The notes under the pieces: generated by a model
Databases searched by the model: none
The model's input: only the letters and a program-made list of their open reading frames with translations
What the model was told of the DNA's origin: nothing
Part shown: positions 49,501 to 61,500 of the stretch, in pieces
Layout of the letters: each line of letters begins with the position of its first letter
Numbering within the stretch: the stretch's first letter is position 1
Program-made: the position numbers and the translations under genes
Origin: Argopecten irradians
Taxonomy: Eukaryota > Mollusca > Bivalvia > Pectinida > Pectinidae
Assembly: GCF_041381155.1 (NCBI RefSeq)
Contig: NC_091142.1
Location: 27,479,963 to 27,543,962 of the forward strand
Length of the DNA: 64,000 nt
Reading direction: 5' to 3'

Positions 49501-52500
49501 CTGGTCATTTCATACTAGTGACATTATATATATAACAACAAGAATCGGCTACTCAAAAGAGAGCAAGGTGATTAAATGTAAATAAATTAACTCAGTGCTT
49601 TCACCATCAGCTTATATTAAAGCTAGATATTATGTATTTTGTGCAAATAAATTATATTTCATGAATTTGTAAAAGATTTGTATTTATATCACAATCCATG
49701 CATAATATTATCCCACCTTTGTTTGTTTTAGAAATTTGAGTATCTCTGTCGGTACTTGTTGTCATCTATGGATACAGAACAAATTAAGGTAGGCTTGTAT
49801 ACAATACATCTGAAAATCAATACAGAGTTATCTCCCCATGTCTGTATAGTCTAACAATTATTTATAGTTGTCTCCCCTTGTTTGTGTATAGAATGAGGTT
49901 CTTATTCTTGTATAATGTATTGTGTGCAGCAATTATATGCATTTCCAGTTTTGTTCTTAAAAATATACATACCCGGTATATATTTTGTTGCTGTTGCACT
50001 TTTATTTCCATTTACCCATTAAAATTTGTTTTAATATATATTATAGCTGTGTTACATGTCCCTGACCATGATGTTCTTTAATATATGTTATAGCTGTGTT
50101 ACATGTCCGTGACCATGATGTTCTTTAATATATGTTATAGCTGTGTTACATGTCCCTGACCATGATGTTCTTTAATATATGTTATAGCTGTGTTACATGT
50201 CCGTGACCATGATGTTCTTTAATATATGTAACTGCTGTGCTACATGTCCGTGACCATGATGTTCTATAATATATGTAATAGCTGTGCTACATGTCCGTGA
50301 CCATGACGTTCTTTAATTTATGTTATAGCTGTGCTACGTATCTGTGGCCCTGATGAAGCCTTACGTTGTGGAATGGATCCAACAGACCAAGAATATCATG
50401 TGGCACAGTTGCTCCTGTCTAAGAACCCTCAGGGTCTGTATCTAGTGTAGGTTTGATCTGGCTACAGAGTCATCAACATTGCTTTAAAACTTAAGGACAT
50501 TTCTTAATTTAAAATTCTCCTGAGGTAAGCATTACAGAAGTTATGATAATTAAGTTAGGGAATGTTGATGACAATGTTGATGACACTGGGCTCAGATATT
50601 TCCATAATTATCTAAATTATTCACCCCACAAAATTGATGATGAACCTTTGAATCAGAAAAGTTCAAATGTCTTCAGGGATGAATGAGGTGTAATGTTGAC
50701 CTCTGTAATGTCATTTGTTTATCATAGGTCAATAATTTGGTAAGAAAATGACATAATTTGAATTGCAATGTAATAAATTCAATTGATATGTGCTGTATGA
50801 ATTTAAAAAAATTATCTATTATTTATAATTAAATCATACTGTTATATGAGCCATACATAACTTTCATACTCTCGAATCAAGAAGAGCTTTTGATATTTTA
50901 TTTCACACCAAATATTACTTCCATTTTGAAAATGACAATACTGTACAATGCAATGTAACAAGCATGAATAAGAGCTAAAAATGATTTTTGGCAGTACTGC
51001 CAAAAACCATTACATTTCAGTGAATGAGTACATACAGTCAGACCATTGTGGTTTACAATTTCATTTAACATTTTTGCAATGTTATAAGTAAGTGTAAAAG
51101 TGATTTCTGCAGGTATGTTTCCATCTAAACATACATAAGGCATAAAAAATAAGCATGTTACAGTGCTTAAATCCTGCTTATAGATAATGTTTACAGGGCT
51201 TCATACATGTTCGTCTGTCCATTGGAATGATTTTCACAGCTTAATTCATCAAACATGATGGTTTTCAATAGATAATTGAAGAAAAAAAAACATGTCAAAA
51301 TTTTTGCCCATTTACAGCACATATAACTTACAGGATTTCTTTTTTATTCTTCTTACAAAAGAACCAGAAACTATGAGAGCAAGCATTCGCTTCTTAATTT
51401 TATAACCACCTCCCAAACCACTATCTTTTCCGTGTATGCTCCTTTTCTTGCAAAATTTATATGGGAGGGAGTATAAGATGACCTTTTTGATGGCAGTTGT
51501 ACTTACTTGTGCCTCTACCTCTAATCAAGGTCAAATACAGGTCAAAGTAAGATCTCCAAAAGTAATTGGATGGTGACTACTTTGTATGACAGTAAATTAT
51601 TCCGTCTTTAGAGTTATCAAGATGAAAAATAAAGAGTCTGTTATGTTACAGCCTGAAAACCACACAGAGATGCAGTCCATCATGTTACACTTGCGGATGT
51701 TGATAACATTCACGAGTACCAGTACATGGAAAATACTCCGAGGAAAGTCAGGTACAATAAAAAAAATACTACCTTAGTTCCAGTATCTGCAGCAGGCTAT
51801 CAATCGTTTAGGAGTTTCATTATCTTTCAGGAGAGGCAATACAATTGTTATTTCAGGGGGTACTTTCTATACTATCTAATGTAATTGAGGCAAAATCATG
51901 TGGTACCACAATCAGGTTTAACCAGCAAAAAGAACTGGGTACCACGTGATATTGAAAGCCCTGATTGTTAATGTTCATCTTTCCTGTCCTTTCTATATTA
52001 TGTTGATAGGTTTATCGGTAGTTATCTGTGAAACAGTGTAATCAAGTACAATTTTTAGCTCGCCTATTCGAAGAATAGGGGGAGCTAATGTTGTCACCAC
52101 GGCGTCGGCGTCAGCGTTGGCGTCCCATTTCACGTTAAAGTTTTTGAGCAAGTTTCTGTTTCGTCAATTGTTTTAGTTAAAGTCATCATAAATGTTTATG
52201 ATTTTATTTTCCTAATGTGTATGGATGCTGAACGGGATAATACAACCAATTTGGGGCCCTTTAGGGGTTCTTTGAGTCTGTTAATTTGTCATATTTCCAT
52301 GTTACAGTTTTTGAGCAAGTTTCTATTTTGTCTATTGTTTAAGCTTAAGTCATCATAAATGTTTATGATTTTATTTTCCTAATGTGTATGGATGCTGAAC
52401 GTGATAATACAATTAATTTGGGGCCCTTTAGGTTTTTTTTGAGTCTGTTAATTTGTCATATTTCCATGTTTAAATAGTAAATACTTGAACATCAACTTCT

Positions 52501-55500
52501 TCTGAATAGGCGAGCTTTGTTGTTCTCCAACAGCTCTTGTTAGTCAAGATAGTTGAATAACAAATGTCCTTTGTGTAAAGGTTCTCATGAACAGAAGATG
52601 TGTTATTTTTATGTTAATGTTTTACATACTCAAGATTGTTTGTTTTCTTCTCCTTATCCGTAATCAGTGTACATGTTTGACTGTTATTTTTGTAATGATC
52701 CTCATTGTCAATATCAGTTAATTGTTATCTACAGGTGAGCCACTGGCCTCTATGATGAATCAACTCTGTAACAATCTGATGGGAAATCTCAACACTAAAG
52801 GAATGTATCCGATTCTTCAGGTTAGTTACCTCCCTTATTTAATTATCTCCCTTGTGTACTTAATTTCATTTCTCAGATATCTCCCTTATTCTTACATTCC
52901 TTATAATTAATGACAATCTCTCCCAGGGTTCATTGCGGTCCCCACATTCACCTCTGTCAACGGCTTACAAACTAGCCGTCTGTTGACCTCAGGTCACAGA
53001 ATATTACGTCACGACGATTGTTAAATACATTGCGCCCCATTTATATATGACATCAAATTGATTGTTTTTGAAACGGCGGGCTTCGTATGCAAATCATGAC
53101 TATTTACTTACAAGTAAATATAGTGTATCTGTAAAAGAATCCATTATTGTTTGGTTTGATATTGAATGATCAAATTGTATCATGTCAGAACTGACAGTCG
53201 TTTACAAGAAAATGATACAAAATGAAATATGTATTAAAGAATTTAGTATGCAACCAATATACTTTTACAAGAATCTTGAAATTTCACAAGGTCGTTTACA
53301 GAGGTTAAATTTTGGAAACCGCAATGCACCCTAGGAGAGATTGAATGAATGGTTCTTTATATCATGTGACTCGCTTACATTATAATATCCCTTCCCTTAC
53401 ATGGTTATCTCCCTTACCCTTACATTCCATATATCCAGTGAATGGTTCTTTATATCATGTGACTCGCTTACATTATAGTATCTCTTCCCTTACATGGTTA
53501 TCTCCCTTACCCTTACATTCCATATATCCAGTGAATGGTTCTTTATATCATGTGACTCGCTTACATTATAGTATCTCTTCTCTTACATGGTTATCTCCCT
53601 TACCCTTACATTCCATATATCCAGTGAATGGTTCTTTATATCATGTGACTCGCTTACATTATATATCTTCTTACATGGTTTCTCCTTCTTACATCATGTA
53701 TGTTCTTACTTATAGTATCAGGTTATCCCTACCTTATTCCATATATCAGTGAATGGTTCTTTATATCATGTGACTCGCTTACATTATAGTATCTCTTCTC
53801 TTACATGTTATTCCCTTACCTTACATTCCATATATCTAGTGAATGGTTCTTTATATCATGTGACTCTCTTACATTATAGTATCTCTTCTCTTACATGGTT
53901 ATCTCCCTTACATGTTTACTTGAAGGTTTAAACTTTAATGAAAAGATCCATGTCTATTTGTGATATAGAAACTCAGATTTATTTTGAATGAAATGGAAAA
54001 CAAATTACCCAAATTAAATTTTAAAAAAATCTGGCTTAGCTTTTCACAATTTTATTGTATTCTATTGACTGGTTACTTCATTAATATATTTATAGGGATT
54101 ACTAACTCGTGGCCTGGCTGCCTCCAAACCTGCCTTCAAACACGCCTCTTTGTCAGCAGTCATCACCTTAGCTTTACGGTAAGGCTCTATTTGTCAGTGT
54201 CATTCCGCATAGATAGTTTAGGTTCCATAATGACATTTCCTGTAATTAACTCAATATTCATATTTTGGATCATGTGTCAAAATTCCATGAAACTTTGATA
54301 AATGTTTCTCCATGTTTTCAGACCTTTGATAGCTTCCAACTTCTCCGAAAACCTGATGAATGTGTTTATACTACACATCCTCTCAGTGCCTGCTATTGTG
54401 TGTCACATGTCCACAATGTCTCCTGCTGTAAGTATGTGGGGACCATCTCAAAAGTGAATTTATTTACTGTCACATCTATGTATAGCAGTGGTTGTCTGAA
54501 ATTTCATCTTGGGCAAAAATGTTTATTTACACTGCTTACAAATACAGTCAAATATGGTGGACAGGAGTCATGTCAGAAAATATTCAGATCGTCACTTGTT
54601 GTCTGCAATACATTGTGTCTGTAGAATTGCAAGGGCAATAAATGTGTTTGCACATATCCAGCTATTCAAAGCAATACTTATTTTTGTTCTTGGGGGATAT
54701 ATTAGTACAAATATAAAATACACTCTGGTATTAATGTAATGAGAACATCTGTAAATTTAATGTAACTTTTATGCAAATTTTATGTAATCTTAAAGTGAAT
54801 AGTTGGGCAAAGAAATCCAGTCTAAATGCGTTTATTGGCCTTCCAAAAGTTCTCACATATTAATACGATGGTCAAGTTCTGCTTACGTTTACCAGCTCTG
54901 ACCATTGAAATAAAGAAAAGTTGAAAGCATTGAAAGCGAGGCTGCGTGGAAATGTAACCACGGACATAGTCAGCCGGGAGGACGTTTTACGTAGTCAGCC
55001 GGGAGGACGTTTTAGGATTCCTATACATTAAATTAATTTCTACGTACGCAGACAGATTTTGACGAGAAAGTTTATTTTTCTATTCCATAAGAAATTATAC
55101 TGGATACATTCACACCATTTTTACCGACTTTAGCCATCCTTGCCCTACTGTTCACTTTAAGTATATGAAGTTTGCATGATTGTTTGTAACTACAGTTAAG
55201 GTGGAAATTTAAGTGAGGGAGAAATTTACACTAATTTTGCGAAGGTCCCATGATTGTGTAAATTTCTCTCATGCGTAATATTGTAATATAGTGTATATGT
55301 ATGAATTTTTTTCTTAAGTCTAAAAGGATGTATATAGCGAAACTAAAAAACACAGTGAAAGGTTTATGCATGCTAAATTTGAAATAAATCACTCGCAAAA
55401 ATATCCAAGTTTACATGAACTTATCAAGTTTTATATGTGCACACTCTCTTCTGAAATACATGTATTTACTGTTGATAATGTTACTGTTTTGCTATACAGT

Positions 55501-58500
55501 GCCTTACACAAATGGTCACGCACAGAATATTTAAACGGTCACTGGATCTACTGACCAATGAACAGAGTACGAGAATCATCTTCAACTCCCTCGAAGGCAA
55601 CTATGCTCTCTGTCTCCTAGGTAACTATAGTAGGGATACAGAATAAGATACAACTTCCTAATGGTCAAACATTTTAACTGAGAATAGACATTTATGTTAT
55701 ACTGTATGGAGAGGAATACTTTGATATAAGGAATCTGACACCCTGTTTTAAAACTTTCATATTTTCAAAATTTCACAAAACTTGTTAAAATTATGTACCA
55801 ATATGATTTTTATATTTTAGCAAATTTGGTGCAGCTTGGTTACATGGAACTTGAGGTAATCATTACACAATTTTTTTTAAGGTTTTCAAAAGTTTCAAAT
55901 TTATTTTTAATGAAAAACTGACATGAAACGAATTTTTTATTTTGTTTCATTCTCCATTTGAATAAGAAAATTGAGAATTTTCATTTTTCATTTTAAGATC
56001 TAACAATAAACCGTTGGTACATGTAATGTAGTGATAATCTAATGAACTAGATTTACACACTTAGTGGATCAGCCCCTGATTACATACTTGTTATAAACCA
56101 TCATCAGACTGTACAAGTTACCTCCCTTATCATCAGACTGTACAAGTTACCTCCCTTATTATCAGACTGTACAAGATACCTCCCTTACTCAGACTGTACA
56201 AGTTACCTCCCTTATAATCAGACTGTACAAGTAACCTCCCTTATCATCAGAATGTACAAGTTACCTCCCTTATTATCAGTCTGTACAAGTTACCTCCCTT
56301 ATCATCAGACTGTGCAAGATACCTCCCTTACTTCAGACTGTACAAGTTACCTCCCTTATCATCAGACTGTGCAAGATACCTCCCTTACTTCAGACTGTAC
56401 AAGTTACCTCCCTTATTATAAGACTGTACAAGTTACCTCCCTTATCATCAGACTGTACAAGTTACCTCCCTTATTATCAGACTGTACAAGTTACCTCCCT
56501 TATCATCAGAGTGTACAAGTTACCTCCCTTATTATCAGTCTGTACAAGTTACCTCCCTTATCATCAGACTGTACAAGAAACCTCCCTTATTTCAGACTGT
56601 ACAAGTTACCTCCCTTATCATCAGACTGTGCAAGATACCTCCCTTACTTCAGACTGTACAAGTTACCTCCCTTATTATAAGACTGTACAAGTTACCTCCC
56701 TTATCATCAGACTGTACAAGTTACCTCCCTTATTATCAGACTGTACAAGTTACCTCCCTTATCAACAGAGTGTACAAGTTACCTCCCTTATTATCAGACT
56801 GTACAAGTTACCTCCCTTATCATCAGACTGTGCAAGATACCTCACTTACTTCAGACTGTACAAGTTACCTCCCTTATTATCAGACTGTATAAGTTACCTC
56901 CCTTATCATCAGACTGTGCAAGATACCTCCCTTACTTCAGACTGTACAAGTTACCTCCCTTATCATCAGACTGTGCAAGATACCTCCCTTACTTCAGACT
57001 GTACAAGTTTCCTCCCTTATTATCAGACTGTACAAGATATACAAAACCCTGTTGTAACTGATTGTAAAAATTATTACCCAAACCTATACAGTATGTTATA
57101 CCAAGTATACATCAAAAGAAATTTTTCAAAAATATGAAATATTAAAGAAATGGGGCCACTTTTACTCCAAGTGCACCATGCCCCCTTGGGCCGCGGTGGC
57201 TGAGTGGTTAAGATGTACCGAAATATATTACCACATGCCCTCCACCTCTGGGTCGCCCGTTCGAATCCCATGTGGGGCAGTTGCCAGGTACTGGCCGCTG
57301 GTCGGTGGTTTTTCTCCGGGTACTCCGGCTTTCCTCCACCAACAAACCTGGCTAGTCCTTAAATGACCCTGGCTGTTAATAGGACGTTAAACTAATCAAA
57401 CCAAAAACCAAACCTTGCCCCCTTAAGGATGTATTCTTCTGAGGTTTCAGTCCCTTTGAAGTCTCGTTTCAACATAGACCAAAGAAGTTATGAGATTTTC
57501 AAATATAATTTATCAGTATATGTAGCAAGTTGCCAGATGCAAATTTTGTCAAAAAATTACATTTCTATTTTTAGTAGATTATTTTATACGGGGATTTTAA
57601 GAAATGGCCCATTTGGCGGCCATTTTGAAATTGTGTCTTTTTTCGCTTCAAGTAGAGCCACAGTTTTACCATTTTTTCCTGAAATTGTTTTTACTTAAAT
57701 CATCACTGCGCCATCATTTTTAGCTGTATTTAACTAATTTTTGCTGCAAATCGTTACTAGCTTAGTAGTAATTAAAATATTTAGCATTAATATGTGAAAT
57801 GATACACTTTTGTGACTTTCTTTTTACATTTAATGATAATTTTGGCACTTTTATTTTTTTTCTCTAAAATACTGAAAAATAACAAAAATTCAAATAGGGC
57901 AAAAAAGTAAGCACACGGACCCCCAATTTTTCTTCCTGATTTAGAAAGAACAACCGTTTCCCTATTGATATGCAAAATAATAACAAAAGTTTAATACCAG
58001 AACTTTTTCTGTAAAGGGTTAAATTTGGCAAAAATGGCTGCAAATGGTGCATTTTTTAGCTCAAAATTAAGGGGTAGGGGTAGCATATGTTGTTATTCTG
58101 AGAAAAAATATTAGTCTATTTGATCAAAACTGATATATTTTTAAAGAAGACTACTAGAAAATGAATTCTACAAACATTCATACATATCAAACACCCCATT
58201 AGGAAATTATGGCTTTAATCTCTATCTTATATGGTCAAAACGGCAAAATTCCCATAAAATCCAATATTTTGTCAACTAGGTATCTTTGAGTGACAATAGC
58301 TCAAAAACGAGCACACGGACATATGTTTTTTCTTCCATTTTCTTTTATGGTATGAACTCCTTTTTCCAAAAATCTATATGAGAAAAAAAGTTTAATACAA
58401 GAAAATTTTGACTTCTCAGAGGTGTACATCCTTAACCCGGGAGAAGTGTCAAATTTCAATACACAAAAATGCAAATGCATTCAATTCATAATATGTGCAT

Positions 58501-61500
58501 GTTATGCTATTTTATATAATGATGAGTATGTAAAATAAATATTTTTTTTTTAAAACAGTAAAAAATTAAACTCCATAGCCCAAGGCATTAACCCCTCCCT
58601 GCCACAGTAAACAACTATGTATGTTGTCATGTAAAATACTTTTTCTTGTAAAATAATGTTGTTTTTTCCCCAAAATACCTCCATTATATTAAATTAACTA
58701 AATAGTGAATAAACTATGATTCTAAAATGAAATAACATGCATTAAAATCCGCTTGTGATGAGCTAATTGTCAAAAAAAGTAAAATCCTGCAATGTCGCTC
58801 TATAGGTAAGACTAGCGTATAGATTTCCCATAGGCGATAATGCTAGTAATAAGTGTATCTAAAATTCTGTTCATACAAATATAACTTACTTATACTTGTT
58901 GGAAAGGTAATTCAGTCACGAATACAGTTACGAAGTGAAAAAAGCGTGTTCACCAATAAAACTTCTTCCAAAATCCATGCTCGTCTAAAATAAAGCAGTC
59001 CCGCACAGAATACTAAGTGAAAACACAGGAAATTGTCAAATTTTCAAAATTACCCTAAATATCCCCCAAATGCAAAAATTAATGCTCAAATATTATTTTC
59101 AAAGAGTAGAAAACATGCATTTAATATTCATGGCATTAGTTGACAAAAATGGTTTATTTTAAGCCAATAGTCCACCCTCTAACATGAAGTTCAGTCTCGA
59201 GCCATCAACATTAATTTTTGGCCAATCAGAGGCGAGATTCTATTTATAGGTGTCTTACCAAGATACCTCCCTTACTTCAGACTGTACAAGTTACCTCCCT
59301 TATAATCAGACTGTACAAGTAACGTCCCTTATCATCAGACTGTACAAGTTACCTCCCTTATTATCAGTCTGTACAAGTTACCTCCCTTACTTCAGACTGT
59401 ACAAGTTACCTCCCTTATCATCAGACTGTACAAGTTACCTCCCTTATTATCAGACTGTGCAAGATACCTCCCATACTTCAGACTGTACAAGTTACCTCCC
59501 TTATTATCAGACTGTACAAGTTACCTCCCTTATCATCAGACTGTACAAGTTACCTCCCTTATTATCAGACTGTACAAGTTACCTCCCTTATCATCAAAGT
59601 GTACAAGTTACCTCCCTTATTATCAGACTGTACAAGTTACCTCCCTTATCATCAGACTGTGCAAGATACCTCCCTTACTTCAGACTGTACAAGTTACCTC
59701 CCTTATTATCAGACTGTACAAGTTACCTCCCTTATCATCAGACTGTACAAGTTACCTCCCTTATTATCAGACTGTACAAGTTACCTCCCTTATCAACAGA
59801 GTGTACAAGTTACCTCCCTTATTATCAGACTGTACAAGTTACCTCCCTTATCATCAGACTGTGCAAGATACCTCCCTTACTTCAGACTGTACAAGTTACC
59901 TCCCTTATTATCAGACTGTATAAGTTACCTCCCTTATCATCAGACTGTACAAGATACCTCCCTTACTTCAGACTGTACAAGTTACCTCCCTTATCATCAA
60001 ACTGTGCAAGATACCTCCCTTACTTCAGACTGTACAAGTTACCTCCCTTATTATCAGACTATACAAGTTACCTCCCTTATCATCAGACTATACAAGTTAC
60101 CTCCCTTATCATCAGACCCATACAAATTACCTTCCTTATCATCAGACTGTTCAAAGTTACCTCCCTTATCATCAAACTGTACAAGTTACGTCCCTTATTA
60201 TCAGACTGTACAAGTTACCTCCCTTATCATCAGACTGTACAAGATACCTCCCTTACTTCAGACTGTACAAGTTACCTCCCTTATTATCAGACTGTACAAG
60301 TTACCTCCCTTATCATCAGACTGTACAAGTTACCTCCCTTATCATCAGTCTGTAAAAGTTACCTCCCTTATCATCAGTCTGTACAAGTTACCTCCCTTAT
60401 CATCAGACTGTGCAAGATACCTCCCTTACTTCAGACTGTACAAGTTACCTCCCTTATTATCAGACTGTACAAATTACCTCTCTTATCATCAGACTGTGCA
60501 AGATACCTCCCATACTTCAGACTGTACAAGTTACCTCCCTTATCATCAGACTGTGCAAGATACCTCCCTTACTTCAGACTGTACAAGTTACCTCCCTTAT
60601 TATAAGACTGTACAAGTTACCTCCCTTATCATCAGACTGTACAAGTTACCTCCCTTATTATCAGACTGTACAAGTTACCTCCCTTATCATCAGAGTGTAC
60701 AAGTTACCTCCCTTATTATCAGTCTGTACAAGTTACCTCCATTATCATCAGACCCATACAAATTATCTCCCTTATCATCAGACTGTTCAAAGTTACCTCC
60801 CTTATCATCAAACTGTACAAGTTACGTCCCTTATCAGCAGTCTGTAAAAGTTACCTCCCTTATCATCAGACTGTACAAGTACCCTTATGAATTAAACATC
60901 AGATACAGCATACTATTATCTCTGTTTCACAGGGTCTAGTGGAAAATACACTGAGCTTCATGGTAAGTACATGTACATTGTTGATCTGGACCTCAGATTA
61001 ATTAATATAATTCTTAGCCATACATTTATAAACTTTTCAAATTATTTTATTGAAATATCCCATGTCATATTGATAATACATCATTCAAATCTTCAGTTGT
61101 GGCAGGACTGTAAAAGCAATGGAAAACATTAGAGATGGCAGCATCAATATTTTGCATTTAGCATTTTTTGTGAACAATACACTTTCTTGTAATTCTTCTG
61201 CACTGCGATGATCAAAGATACGCTCCATTACGAGATCTAACAACTCCCATTCGGGGTCATCTCAATATGACCCCTTGCCTAGAATCGGAACATCTCCAGA
61301 TGTACTACAGTTAAACCTCGATGTATCGAAGTTCAAAGGACTGTCAGAATATCTTCGAAACATGGAGACTATCTGACTTTGAATTATTCGTGGTTGAAAA
61401 TAGACCCATGTGTGTACACGTCGTCTCCGTTCCGTAAACTTTATAATCATTGTATTTACCAAAAGAAAAACAAAATAAAAACAAAGTATGCAATTAATCA

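Noticed and set aside
50329-51651. Alternative UBE3B exon 7 start at the TTTAG near 51611
   Set aside because: Gives a phase clash with exon 6 or an early stop; the TTACAG at 51646-51651 keeps phase and yields sequence collinear with the known UBE3B protein.
56252-57137. 142- and 208-codon frames in the left 29-bp block
   Set aside because: Same artefact as in the right block.
57188-57265. Possible functional tRNA gene
   Set aside because: A and B boxes are present, but the body, A-rich tail and 9-base target duplication show it is a SINE.
45530-60880. CRISPR-like repeat arrays
   Set aside because: Units are contiguous without spacers and lie in introns of a eukaryotic gene.
59250-60939. 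Long open frames (up to about 450 codons) of [10 protein letters not shown]-type repeats
   Set aside because: They are translations of the 29-bp minisatellite in all three frames; they cross no splice signals of the host gene and have no non-repeat part.
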